Source: a virus. Taken from it: 55,168 nt of DNA. This document shows, piece by piece, positions 32,325 to 40,115 of this stretch. The position numbers and the translations under genes were made by a program. The notes under the pieces are model-generated. The model was not told where the DNA came from, made no database searches, and was given only the letters and a program-made list of their open reading frames with translations. Where the stretch lies: positions 1 through 55,168 of IMG/VR virus record IMGVR_UViG_3300020171_000035; one strand, written 5' to 3'. Numbering within the stretch: the stretch's first letter is position 1; each line of letters opens with the position of its first letter.

Positions 32325-32354
32325 AAGTTGTGTCATGAAAAGCCGGAGGACATC

Positions 32355-32729
32355 ATGAAAAAATGTGACATTTGTGGAGAGGAAGGAGTTATATATACTT
32401 CTGGATATAACTACTGTCCCATATGTTGCCGTAAGAATATCGATAGGGTAGCAATTCATAATGAGATCTGCAACGCCTTTCCATCCCTAACCTTAACCCG
32501 AGTCAAAGATTTATGTAGAGAAATGTTTGAAGATGATGACCACGGCTATTCAAAATTCCCCAATCTTTACAAGATTCTTGATCGTGGAGGGTGGAACGGG
32601 AAGCGTGGAAGGTTTAATATCCCAACTCATATCTATTTAGTACGTGTTTTTGACCAATTTATCAAGGTACAACATCCTAAATTAGCCGAGAGGGTAAAAG
32701 ATGATAGGCGAATCCCCGAGTATTGGTAA
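32355..32729 (+). CDS. Zinc-ribbon protein at the head of the replication operon
   Basis: ATG 32355 is chosen for the GGAGG 6 bases upstream; the TTG at 32328 lies within the leader. The 124 residues start MKKCDICGEEG with CPICC 20 residues later, a zinc ribbon, followed by helices (AIHNEICNAFPSLTLTRVKD) and a basic C-terminal half with GGWNGKRGRFNIP. A DNA-binding regulatory role fits its first place in the operon. The family is not recognised. Confidence 0.6.
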   Translation: MKKCDICGEEGVIYTSGYNYCPICCRKNIDRVAIHNEICNAFPSLTLTRVKDLCREMFEDDDHGYSKFPNLYKILDRGGWNGKRGRFNIPTHIYLVRVFDQFIKVQHPKLAERVKDDRRIPEYW

Positions 32730-33771
32730 TCCGTTTTTTGAGATCTGCCAGGATATGTCTGCGCAACCTAACGGAATTTGTTCTCATTATATCAAAAATG
32801 GATTTTGCTCACTACCGAGTCATTTTCGGTGCGCAGAATATGTTGTGAGAAATGAGCCCAAGCTATCATATTCAGCCATTGACACATATTCGTCATGTCA
32901 CCGTAAGTTCTATTGGTCCCAAATGATAGGTCTTGAATTGATTGAGAAGTCATGGGCGATGAAACTTGGATCGTGCGCCTCTGTAATTCTTGGATGGCTC
33001 CACGATGAAAGAATTCCCATTGATCAGGCAGTACAGAAATATCGTGACTACATCGAGGACTTAATTAAACAGACCATGGACCCTGAAAATCCAGACCTTA
33101 CCTATGGTCATGTAGACGCATGGAAAATGAAGGCAATATTTGATGCCTATATCAAACTTGATCTGCATACAATTAGGGGAATCACCGAGTGTCAGTTCCG
33201 GTGGTCGGAACCGGACTTCCCCAAGGTGCACGGATATATTGATCTTGTTAAACTTTTGACATATGATAATCACATAGGATATGAATTTAAATACACAGCC
33301 GACGCAGACAATTATACGAAACTTACAGAAGGGGACCAACTCATAACCTATTTTATAGGAGATCCGGCCATTGAGCGTATGACGCTTCGATGTCTTGTCA
33401 AACCATCACTACGTCAAAAGCAGGCCACGAAGAAGGCGGTTGGAGAATCCATGATCGACCTATATGAACGAATGTATCAGGACATATTAGGCAGAAATAT
33501 TCACCATTATTTTATCGATCGAAGTTTTTGGAGATCTGAGTTTGATCTTGAAGCATACAAGGCTAAGGCCAAAACTATAGCCAAAGAAATTGTATCCTAT
33601 CTTGAGGGTGGCGGAATAGAACGTTTCTATCAGAATAAAAAAGCATGTTTCCACCCATTTACGTGTGATTTCGTACGTGTGTGTGAAAATGAAATTATGG
33701 AACCGTGGAATATGTGTGACCGCTACCAAAAACGGGAGATGGGTAGAAAAGAAAGTGCGAGCCTTAAATAA
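32701..33771 (+). CDS. PD-(D/E)XK nuclease, Cas4/AddB-like with probable Fe-S cluster
   Basis: The start overlaps the previous gene by 29 bases (ATG 32701 with GAGAGGG upstream; ATG 32755 is possible). LSYSAIDTYSSCHRKFYW is the familiar entry helix of the AddB/Cas4 nuclease domain. VHGYIDLVK gives the catalytic D, GYEFKYT gives E-x-K and DQLITYF the Q-x-x-x-Y helix. Cysteines in SSCHRKF and in the C-terminal CFHPFTCDFVRVC could ligate a 4Fe-4S cluster. With the Sak4-type ATPase and SSB-like protein it probably forms a recombination set that processes DNA ends. Confidence 0.8.
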   Translation: MIGESPSIGNPFFEICQDMSAQPNGICSHYIKNGFCSLPSHFRCAEYVVRNEPKLSYSAIDTYSSCHRKFYWSQMIGLELIEKSWAMKLGSCASVILGWLHDERIPIDQAVQKYRDYIEDLIKQTMDPENPDLTYGHVDAWKMKAIFDAYIKLDLHTIRGITECQFRWSEPDFPKVHGYIDLVKLLTYDNHIGYEFKYTADADNYTKLTEGDQLITYFIGDPAIERMTLRCLVKPSLRQKQATKKAVGESMIDLYERMYQDILGRNIHHYFIDRSFWRSEFDLEAYKAKAKTIAKEIVSYLEGGGIERFYQNKKACFHPFTCDFVRVCENEIMEPWNMCDRYQKREMGRKESASLK

Positions 33772-33783
33772 TAAGGAGGAAAA

Positions 33784-34626
33784 ATGCCAAAGTTTTTGGG
33801 TAAATTGTCAGAAACCGATAAGGCTGGGATTTGTTTATTGGCGTATGGCCCTACATCTGCTGGTAAAACGGCTAGCTTTATAACTGGAATACCAAAGATT
33901 TTATGTATAAATAAAGAAAGCAAAGATCCACGCCTGGTTCATTCAACACTTAAATCAGATTATAGCGATATAGTTGATTATGTGGAATTCGATGACTTTT
34001 GGGACGAGATGGAATATCTTAATAACCTTATCTTGAAGTACGAAAAGGGAGAACGACCGTACCAGACAATTGCTCACGATGGGCTTACCTTTTCTATGCA
34101 CAGTTATAAACGGACGGTTGAGGATGCCAGATTTATCGCAAACAGTCTATTGAAAAAGGAAACCGAAAAGATTGGGTTGCACAATATTTTAGATTTGGGC
34201 AAAAAGGAATGGGCCGACTGGAATACATTGGCCGGACTCATGGCAAGGGAAACAGTCCTCTTAAATAAATTATCTAAGTTCGGAATCTTAGTCGTAAGCA
34301 CGGCGATTTCAATGGAATATCCACGATACAATAAAGCGGTGAGTATAGCTCCGGCACTCTTGGGAAAAGAGTTTCCACAATTGATACATGGCCTATTTGA
34401 CTCGATCGGTTATGTTTGCCAGCCATTCCACATTAATGAGAAGCGTGAAATTATTGTACCCAAGATTTCGTTTGTAAATACAAGTAGTGAGAGCGATTTT
34501 GGTCAGGCAAATACCTATCTCTGTAGGGCCAATGGATTATTGATGGAGGCTGAGATAAAATATGGTCCCCCAAAGTTAGACCTAACGTTACTTGCAAAAA
34601 TTATTCGTGGAGAGTTTAAGGTTTAA
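33784..34626 (+). CDS. RecA-fold ATPase, Sak4-type (AAA_24) recombinase
   Basis: AAGGAGG precedes ATG 33784. The 280 residues have Walker A at YGPTSAGKTA (residues 22-29) and a Walker B strand PYQTIAHDGLTF. Sak4-like proteins are short RecA-core ATPases of phages that pair or anneal single strands with help from an SSB. The operon order nuclease, ATPase, SSB-like is typical. There is no DNA-polymerase or helicase domain. A role in recombination-dependent replication is likely. Confidence 0.78.
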   Translation: MPKFLGKLSETDKAGICLLAYGPTSAGKTASFITGIPKILCINKESKDPRLVHSTLKSDYSDIVDYVEFDDFWDEMEYLNNLILKYEKGERPYQTIAHDGLTFSMHSYKRTVEDARFIANSLLKKETEKIGLHNILDLGKKEWADWNTLAGLMARETVLLNKLSKFGILVVSTAISMEYPRYNKAVSIAPALLGKEFPQLIHGLFDSIGYVCQPFHINEKREIIVPKISFVNTSSESDFGQANTYLCRANGLLMEAEIKYGPPKLDLTLLAKIIRGEFKV

Positions 34627-34627
34627 C

Positions 34628-34656
34628 TTGACATTTTCCACTTCGGGGTGTAATAT
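34628..34656 (+). promoter_or_regulatory. Internal rightward promoter
   Basis: TTGACA (34628-34633), 17 bases, TAATAT (34651-34656). It lies just after the Sak4 stop and would start near 34663, giving a short leader with AAGGAGG before ATG 34692. It could boost the sigma-like gene, the SSB-like gene and beyond, independently of the 32297 promoter. Confidence 0.82.
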
Positions 34657-34691
34657 CTTTCTATCACAAATTAAACCAAGGAGGTAGTAAA

Positions 34692-34865
34692 ATGAAACCG
34701 AGAAAGTTAGTGGTGACGATTGAGATGTTAACGGGTATTCCATCAAGGGAATTTTCCAAAACTAACATGCAGGGTATGTTTGACGGATACTTCACGGACA
34801 CGGAAATGGGGGAGGACCTTGAAGTCCATCAAGTTCGTAGCCAGGTAGTTAAGGAAAATAAATAG
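34692..34865 (+). CDS. Small hypothetical protein (57 residues)
   Basis: ATG 34692 follows a consensus AAGGAGG. The peptide (MKPRKLVVTIEMLTGIPSRE and an acidic second half) has a beta strand and a helix, and no cysteines. It is the first gene behind a strong promoter, so it should be well expressed. The family is unknown. Confidence 0.6.
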   Translation: MKPRKLVVTIEMLTGIPSREFSKTNMQGMFDGYFTDTEMGEDLEVHQVRSQVVKENK

Positions 34866-34875
34866 CGGGGGTCCC

Positions 34876-35322
34876 ATGGGATACGAAAGTTGTGCCAATA
34901 AGTACGGTAGTTACTTTACTCCTAAATTAAAAGACATATTCCGGGAAGCGGGCTGGAGTATACCGTATATTCTTGACCTGGTAGATGAACCGTGCGAGGA
35001 TCGTGAATGCTCACATCATGTTTTTGGTACTGCAAAAGAAATTCGCAATCTTAAATTGCCAAAGGTTGAACCGGTAGATATGCCATGGACCCTTCAGTGT
35101 CGTCGATGCATGTGTTTGCTTAACCTTATTCCTCGCTATTTATCGTCTACGGAAATTGCCGAGGTGTTTGGGGTTACAAGGCAGGCCGTTAACCTGATTG
35201 AACGTAGTGCGATCAAGAAAATCCAAAAAAGACTAAAGCTTATGGATGAACCATTTGCGAAAGGAGGAATCACCGTAAGGGAAAACTTACCGCCCGATGT
35301 GACTATCCCCGCGATAGCCTAA
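34876..35322 (+). CDS. Sigma-region-4-like DNA-binding protein
   Basis: The 148-residue protein carries at residues about 89-121 a helix-turn-helix, LSSTEIAEVFGVTRQAVNLI then ERSAIKKIQKRLK. This is the pattern of sigma-70 region 4 (E-I-A/G-x-x-x-G-V-T-R-x-x-V-x-x-I-E-x-x-A-x-x-K-I). The first 80 residues have CEDREC and CRRCMC clusters that may bind zinc. There is no region 2, so it is not a full sigma factor. It may recruit RNA polymerase, act as a late-gene regulator or compete for -35 sites. The operon context with replication genes suits an early-to-late switch. Confidence 0.65.
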   Translation: MGYESCANKYGSYFTPKLKDIFREAGWSIPYILDLVDEPCEDRECSHHVFGTAKEIRNLKLPKVEPVDMPWTLQCRRCMCLLNLIPRYLSSTEIAEVFGVTRQAVNLIERSAIKKIQKRLKLMDEPFAKGGITVRENLPPDVTIPAIA

Positions 35323-35357
35323 ACATTAACAACTATCAATCAAAAGGAGGTTGTGTT

Positions 35358-35879
35358 ATGGGATTAGTTGATCCGATCTTTGAATTTGGGTTTGATGTTT
35401 TAGACAAGGGTGTTTATGGCTTTGAGGTGAAAGAGACCGGTATTGAGCCACCCAAGCAGGACAAAACATCCGGAAAACGGTATTGGGTTCGCCTGATAGC
35501 CATCGGTGGCAGTCAGGACGGTACCTCCCACATGGAGAGTTTTTTTGAAATTACGAAGGAGGACTTTTCATTCCGGAAAATGGCCGGGCTTCTTTACAAG
35601 CTCGGCGTCATTAAGAGTCTTGGAAAGATAGACACCGCGTTCTTTTTAACTCCCGACTTCGAGCAGAAATGGCTTAGGGGAATCAACGGCAAAAAGATGG
35701 GTGGAAAGATCAAACATCGTTTCGATAAGGACGACAAGGATCATCAGAACCCACGGAGCGACCTCGAAAAGTACATGACTTACGATGAGGCTATGACAAT
35801 TATCAATAAGGGTTCTCCTCCCGTAGTTGGTGCAACATCTGCACCACCTGCTCCGGCAGAAAAGGCTCCTTGGGATTAA
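35358..35879 (+). CDS. SSB-like protein (DUF669-like)
   Basis: AAAAGGAGG precedes ATG 35358. The 173 residues start with beta strands (YGFEVKETGIEPP, KRYWVRLIAIGG) that could form an OB-like fold. They end in an A/P-rich tail closing with EKAPWD, which recalls the acidic tip of SSB proteins. The neighbours (Sak4-type ATPase, exonuclease) support a single-strand-binding role. A hairpin terminator follows directly. The OB fold is inferred. Confidence 0.6.
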   Translation: MGLVDPIFEFGFDVLDKGVYGFEVKETGIEPPKQDKTSGKRYWVRLIAIGGSQDGTSHMESFFEITKEDFSFRKMAGLLYKLGVIKSLGKIDTAFFLTPDFEQKWLRGINGKKMGGKIKHRFDKDDKDHQNPRSDLEKYMTYDEAMTIINKGSPPVVGATSAPPAPAEKAPWD

Positions 35880-35900
35880 TCAGACACATTCATACCTAAG

Positions 35901-35930
35901 ATGGACGGGGAGAAAATCCTCGTCCATTTT
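35901..35930 (+). terminator. Rho-independent terminator-like hairpin
   Basis: The 11-bp stem (ATGGACGGGGA with TCCTCGTCCAT, one G-T pair) has a GAAAA loop and is followed by TTT. It sits 22 bases past the SSB-like stop. The short T run suggests partial termination, leaving expression of downstream genes reduced. Confidence 0.7.
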
Positions 35931-35934
35931 CACC

Positions 35935-36174
35935 ATGGTAAACGATATGGCATGTAATCATAACAAAAAACAACTTATTATTACAATACATCCTAAAAAT
36001 CCTAAGATTACCAGGATTGATACGCAAGAGGTTTCCGAAATATATTACTGCCCATCGTGTAAGAAGGCTCTCCATATTGGACATAACATATACACTTATA
36101 ATGTGTATCCGTGGTATCCTGCACACCTATCTCCAGACGTTCATCTATGTAGAGCTATTCGGCAGGATAATTAA
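35935..36174 (+). CDS. Small zinc-knuckle protein
   Basis: The start is ATG 35935 or ATG 35947; neither has a good ribosome site, and the first lies close to the terminator hairpin. The 79 residues contain HN near the start and YYCPSCKKALHIGH in the middle, a likely single zinc site with nearby histidines. The stop abuts the next ATG. The function is unknown. Confidence 0.5.
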   Translation: MVNDMACNHNKKQLIITIHPKNPKITRIDTQEVSEIYYCPSCKKALHIGHNIYTYNVYPWYPAHLSPDVHLCRAIRQDN

Positions 36175-36717
36175 ATGTCTAAAATCTTACCCGTTGGTCA
36201 ACGTTTCAATCGAAAAACAAAGAAGTACGAAGACATCAGCGTAATTGCGCCGAAGTTCGAATTCACGTTTCCGGAGGGGTTTTGTCTGGTAAGGGACACG
36301 AGGGAACAGGGTGGTACAGGTTTATTTATTAAACCGCCAAAGGGTTTAATGATGGTAAGGGATACCCTTAAGGTTGGTGATTATAGTTGTCGTGGTTTTG
36401 AGGATCTGGTTGCTATAGAAAGAAAAACATTATCAGATCTATGGACATCGTTAACGTCTGAATCTGCAAGATTTAAAAGAGAATTGGAGGTTCTGGCAAC
36501 TTATGAAAGGAAGTGGTTACTTATAGAAGCCCTTGAGTCTTCCTTTTTATCATTCCAACTCGATCGAAAAATACATCCCAATAGTATTAGGGGGGCGCTA
36601 GTATCCATTGAAATTAGATTAAATATTCCGGTTTGGCAATCAGAATCAACACAAGACGCGGAACGCTGGGTACTTGATAGATTATTAAAATTTTACAAAT
36701 GGAAAAGGGGTTTATGA
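36175..36717 (+). CDS. ERCC4/XPF-family nuclease
   Basis: The 180 residues show the ERCC4 nuclease signature: LVRDTREQGG (D41, E44), LKVGDYSC (GDY 68-70) and VAIERKTLSDL (E82-R-K-x-x-x-D88), the ERKxxxD motif. Such nucleases cut branched or flap DNA. There is no HhH domain at the C-terminus, so it is the minimal nuclease. It could resolve recombination or replication intermediates made with the Sak4 and exonuclease genes. It overlaps the LAGLIDADG gene by 4 bases. Confidence 0.82.
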   Translation: MSKILPVGQRFNRKTKKYEDISVIAPKFEFTFPEGFCLVRDTREQGGTGLFIKPPKGLMMVRDTLKVGDYSCRGFEDLVAIERKTLSDLWTSLTSESARFKRELEVLATYERKWLLIEALESSFLSFQLDRKIHPNSIRGALVSIEIRLNIPVWQSESTQDAERWVLDRLLKFYKWKRGL

Positions 36718-37265
36718 TTACACCCATAGAGATAGGATGGGCGGCAGGTTTTATCGAAGGGGAAGGGTGTGTTGGATTTGCTACGGGATTACGCCTTAGT
36801 GCTGCCCAAAAACAATTATTTCCCCTATATAAACTAAAAAATATCTTTGGCGGAAAGGTTCATCCTAACTGTAAAATTTCTACATGGGATATACATGGGG
36901 CTAATGCAGCCCAAGTTATAATGACGATTTTTGCATTAATGTCTCCACGAAGACAAGCATCTATGGGGGCTGCATTGGGAAGGTGGAAATTACAATCGGT
37001 TGCAAATAAGGATAAGCAATGCTGCCCACGTGGACACCGTTATGATAAATTAAAAATGGATGGGAAATCGAAACGTTATTGTAGTATTTGCGAAAGTGAT
37101 CAAAAAAAGATTAGATATAGATTAACACATGTCGGGTATAAGATAAATCATATATGTAAGCGTGGACACCCATTGATCATCGTAGGTAAAACGCATAAAC
37201 GTAATGGGTGTAGAATTTGTCAGGCCATATTAAGGAAGAATCAAAAGGCGAAGAGGGGGCTATAA
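36714..37265 (+). CDS. LAGLIDADG-type homing endonuclease with C-terminal zinc fingers
   Basis: ATG 36714 overlaps the ERCC4 stop (ATGA) and has AAAAGGGG upstream. Residues 7-17 read GWAAGFIEGEGC, the LAGLIDADG helix with the catalytic acid. One motif is present, so a homodimer is expected. The C-terminal half has cysteine pairs (CCPRGHRYD, CSIC; CKRGHPL, CRIC), two zinc fingers like those of phage homing nucleases. It is free-standing, without a visible intron. Confidence 0.82.
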   Translation: MITPIEIGWAAGFIEGEGCVGFATGLRLSAAQKQLFPLYKLKNIFGGKVHPNCKISTWDIHGANAAQVIMTIFALMSPRRQASMGAALGRWKLQSVANKDKQCCPRGHRYDKLKMDGKSKRYCSICESDQKKIRYRLTHVGYKINHICKRGHPLIIVGKTHKRNGCRICQAILRKNQKAKRGL

Positions 37266-37876
37266 TGGATACGCAATTCGTTGGCTTTCCCAAAATTCCA
37301 AGATTGTCTCGGGAAATCGTAATCACGGAAAAAATAGACGGAACTTGTGGGCAGATTTTTTGGGATGAAACTGGTACCTTTATGCTAGTCGGTAGTAAAG
37401 GCCGATGGATCACCACATCGGATGATAACTATGGATTCGCTCGATGGGCTTCCGATAATGTGGAAGAACTTAAAAAATTGGGACCGGGAAGGCACCTCGG
37501 GGAATGGTGGGGTCAGGGCATACAAAGAAATTATGGTCTGAAAGAAAAAAGATTTAGCCTGTTCAATACTACTAGATGGGATCAGAAAATGTTTAATAAG
37601 TTCAAGATTGAGCCATGGGAACGGGGAGACCGTAAAGATCTGAGACCAGAATTTGTAACTCCACCGGATTGCTGCCATGTAGTTCCAGTTCTAACATGGG
37701 GGGAATTTCATTCCGACCTCGTTACGGCAACCATGAAATGCCTCGAAGAACACGGAAGTTATGCCGCCCCAGGCTTTATGAACCCGGAGGGAATTGTTAT
37801 ATGGCACAGCGCAGGAAATTTACTATTTAAAAAAACCATAAAGGATGATCAGAAATATAAAGGTGACACAACATGA
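37265..37876 (+). CDS. RNA ligase-like nucleotidyltransferase
   Basis: I start at ATG 37265 (TAATG coupling). Residues 20-26 read ITEKIDGT, the motif I K-x-D-G with adenylation lysine K23. Motif III (LGEWWGQGIQRNYG), motif IV (EGIVIW) and motif V (LFKKTIKDD) follow in order, as in the Rnl2/PF09414-type ligases. The 203-residue length is that of the minimal catalytic domain. It could repair tRNA or other RNA cut by host defence nucleases. I see no polynucleotide kinase partner here. Confidence 0.85.
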   Translation: MDTQFVGFPKIPRLSREIVITEKIDGTCGQIFWDETGTFMLVGSKGRWITTSDDNYGFARWASDNVEELKKLGPGRHLGEWWGQGIQRNYGLKEKRFSLFNTTRWDQKMFNKFKIEPWERGDRKDLRPEFVTPPDCCHVVPVLTWGEFHSDLVTATMKCLEEHGSYAAPGFMNPEGIVIWHSAGNLLFKKTIKDDQKYKGDTT

Positions 37877-38079
37877 TCTTATACAAGGTCCAGAAACGTT
37901 TTGAGATTGCAGTCACTGGTAACCCAGAAAATACAGTTGATATGGCCTCCCTAGTCATGAAAAAAACATTACGTGACAGCGTTGATCTGCGAAAGGGAGA
38001 CCTGCTTAAAATAGATATCAGAATTTTAGTAGACGCGGAGCGTGATGACAACGATCGGTTTGTACAAAAGACTATATAG
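37873..38079 (+). CDS. Small hypothetical protein
   Basis: It is coupled to the RNA ligase (ATGA overlap). The 68 residues are strand-helix-strand (ILYKVQKRFEIAVTG; DLRKGDLLKIDIRILVDAE) with an acidic tail. The family is not recognised. It overlaps the M14 peptidase gene by 35 bases. Confidence 0.5.
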   Translation: MILYKVQKRFEIAVTGNPENTVDMASLVMKKTLRDSVDLRKGDLLKIDIRILVDAERDDNDRFVQKTI

Positions 38080-38815
38080 AATCGCCGCAGAAAAGAAACT
38101 CTGGCTAAGGGTGTTAGGCGAAGTTGGCTGTTACCCAATTTGGTACATTCGTAACCAAGATGGGAACACTAATCATCCTAGGCTCCTAATCGTATCCGGA
38201 TTTCACGGAGAGGAACGGGCTGGTCCGATTGCGCTTATTCAATGGCTTGAAGCCTTCGACCCTAATCTATACAAGAAGGTTCATCTATCTTTTATACCTA
38301 TCATTAATCCTGTGGGATTTAATAAGAACCAACGCTATAACGATGAGAAAGAAAGAACTAACTGCGGGTTCTGCCATCCGGAGTCCGGAGACAGGCCCTC
38401 ACAAGAAGGTCTTATTCTTCTAAAGAATTCCCAACTCTTAAAAAATTCATCGAAGCACGGATTCCTATCGTTGCATGAAGATATATCATCTGAAAAGTTT
38501 TATCTGTATACGTTTGAAAGGGAGACCGAGTATACTGCATTCACTCGCGAGCTTCGAGATACGCTTGGCTCTTTTTTTAAAGACCCATTACACGGAGAAA
38601 TGGTAACCACTGACGCCCACGGGGGGGATGGTGTCTTGGTTGAAAACGGTATCGTGTATAAATTATGCGACGGATCATTTGAGGACTGGTTATTCCACGA
38701 GGGTACCATAAAGGCGGCGACAACTGAGACTCCTGGTACGTACCCACTAAAAATTAGGGTCAACGCAAATGTGGCGCTGATCACAAAGTTTATTGAATTA
38801 CTTGGGGGTATATAA
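38045..38815 (+). CDS. M14-family zinc carboxypeptidase / AstE-like hydrolase
   Basis: I start at ATG 38045, with GTG 38042 as an alternative. LLIVSGFHGEERAG holds zinc ligands H54 and E57. INPVGFNKNQRYN carries the conserved N-P-x-G and R. LSLHEDISSEKF gives the third zinc ligand H. TETPG near the end supplies the catalytic E of the M14/succinylglutamate-desuccinylase group. It has no signal peptide. In phages such enzymes can trim peptidoglycan peptides, though aspartoacylase-type substrates are equally possible. It stands in the replication operon, so a small-molecule or host-interaction role is open. Confidence 0.78.
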   Translation: MTTIGLYKRLYRIAAEKKLWLRVLGEVGCYPIWYIRNQDGNTNHPRLLIVSGFHGEERAGPIALIQWLEAFDPNLYKKVHLSFIPIINPVGFNKNQRYNDEKERTNCGFCHPESGDRPSQEGLILLKNSQLLKNSSKHGFLSLHEDISSEKFYLYTFERETEYTAFTRELRDTLGSFFKDPLHGEMVTTDAHGGDGVLVENGIVYKLCDGSFEDWLFHEGTIKAATTETPGTYPLKIRVNANVALITKFIELLGGI

Positions 38816-39006
38816 TGGTTTGCCCTAAATGCAATTCCAAACTGTGGAAACTTTACAAAGGATTCGACGGTCTCGTATGGCACGAATGCACGGAATGCCG
38901 TTATGCGCAAGTTGCCAGAGGTAAGCAATGGATGGAGGCGGTACTGCTTCTTGTTATCCTGTTCGGAATTTCAGCCGCATGGATTTACATTAGAAGGGTA
39001 TTATGA
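38815..39006 (+). CDS. Zinc ribbon with C-terminal membrane span
   Basis: The 63 residues start MVCPKCNSKLW, with CTEC 20 residues later, and end in one hydrophobic span (MEAVLLLVILFGISAAWIYI). A zinc ribbon tethered to the membrane is unusual and could tie DNA or an enzyme to the inner membrane. It is coupled to both neighbours by overlaps. Confidence 0.55.
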   Translation: MVCPKCNSKLWKLYKGFDGLVWHECTECRYAQVARGKQWMEAVLLLVILFGISAAWIYIRRVL

Positions 39007-39194
39007 GGAGAGAGCCCGTACACCCACAATGCAATGGATGCCACCAGGTGATGTTAAGCTTGGATCATCCAATGCATGAAGTGTGTCGCCTGTTTCCGAA
39101 TCCCGACTGGATCTGGGAAAATCGTTATTGTACTGAAAAAACAAGAAGGGGTCATTTCCTTCCGGAGTGGTTCAGGGTGAAACATGAACCGTGA
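39003..39194 (+). CDS. Small cysteine/histidine-rich protein
   Basis: ATGA overlap with the previous gene. The 63 residues include QCNGCHQVM, HEVCRLF and RYCTEKT, four cysteines and several histidines, so it probably binds metal. The function is unknown. It overlaps the primase-like gene by 11 bases. Confidence 0.5.
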   Translation: MRREPVHPQCNGCHQVMLSLDHPMHEVCRLFPNPDWIWENRYCTEKTRRGHFLPEWFRVKHEP

Positions 39195-39681
39195 AAAAAT
39201 AGAAGGGGTGGCTAGCGTCTTCGGAATAGACCCCCAATGGGCTATAAATGTGAGGTTACGATTTCTTCGTGGAGAGATTAAATGCATGGGCAGCCGCCTC
39301 GGAGAATTGAGTCGAATGGTACTCGGGGAATTAGATTGGGTCCACCTTCAGTTACTGGGTAGCGTTATTAAAGATGTAGAAAAAAAACAATATGGAATGA
39401 AGTGTCAAATTAATTACCTCAAGCATGATACCCAACCGACATCTGGCATATCCGGACATCATATCGAGAGAGCTAGGGGTTATCCTATCGAAGAACTATT
39501 GGGAGTGGAACCTGGTAAACGTATTCTCTGTCCATTTCACGACGATCACAATCCCTCGGCTTCCATTAAAAAAAATAAGCTCAGGTGTTTCGTTTGCAAT
39601 AAAACATGGAATAGCATTGATTACCTCATGGAACATGATGGTCTATCATTTATAGATGCCGTTAAGAGGCTTTCCGCATAA
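39184..39681 (+). CDS. CHC2 zinc-finger (DNA primase-like) protein
   Basis: The 165 residues end in ILCPFHDDHNPSASIKKN, RCFVC and a SIDYLMEHDGLSFIDAVK helix. C116, H119, C135 and C138 are the CHC2 zinc ligands of DnaG-type primases. The TOPRIM catalytic domain is absent and no other gene here supplies it. The first 110 residues are helices of unknown role. It may recognise template initiation sites for a host or distant phage primase, or be an accessory to the AAA+ ATPase at 40116. Confidence 0.78.
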   Translation: MNREKIEGVASVFGIDPQWAINVRLRFLRGEIKCMGSRLGELSRMVLGELDWVHLQLLGSVIKDVEKKQYGMKCQINYLKHDTQPTSGISGHHIERARGYPIEELLGVEPGKRILCPFHDDHNPSASIKKNKLRCFVCNKTWNSIDYLMEHDGLSFIDAVKRLSA

Positions 39682-39890
39682 TGCTAAAAACGAAAGTATC
39701 AAGAAAGAAAATGGAAGAACAATTATTACGTCAGGCCCCCAGGAAACGCATCTGCGCCATAGCGTTATGTCACGAAATAGCTACCATCCAGATGGGCGAT
39801 CTGAACTTATGCGAAGAACATAAGGACTGCATACCGATGTTACCGTTTAATTTTTTTGAAGATGGGTACATTTACATGATGGAGAAATAA
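39681..39890 (+). CDS. Small cysteine-rich protein
   Basis: TAATG coupling with the CHC2 gene. The 69 residues are basic at the start (KTKVSRKKMEEQLLRQAPRK). They then have CAIALCHE, LCEEH and DCIP, four cysteines with nearby histidines. It is probably zinc-binding; the function is unknown. Confidence 0.5.
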   Translation: MLKTKVSRKKMEEQLLRQAPRKRICAIALCHEIATIQMGDLNLCEEHKDCIPMLPFNFFEDGYIYMMEK

Positions 39891-39891
39891 T

Positions 39892-40107
39892 ATGGCAAAA
39901 TGTATAGACTGTTTTCTTTGTCGTACGCAAGTAACGGTGCGGGAGGGCATGAACCACGTTGGCCTTCTTAAAAAGTTTTGGTGTAAGGTTGGGCGCTTCC
40001 CTCCACTTAGTTATCTCACAAGAACTGTCAGCACCCCATATTCTCTAAAGGTTGAACATCGATGTCCAGAATTCGACTATGATGAACCCATAACTACACT
40101 CCAATAA
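39892..40107 (+). CDS. Small cysteine-rich protein
   Basis: The 71 residues contain CIDCFLC near the start and later WCKVG and HRCPEF. Five cysteines and histidines suggest a metal site. It sits between the CHC2 gene and the AAA+ gene in the same operon. No family is recognised. Confidence 0.5.
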   Translation: MAKCIDCFLCRTQVTVREGMNHVGLLKKFWCKVGRFPPLSYLTRTVSTPYSLKVEHRCPEFDYDEPITTLQ

Positions 40108-40115
40108 GGATCCAA

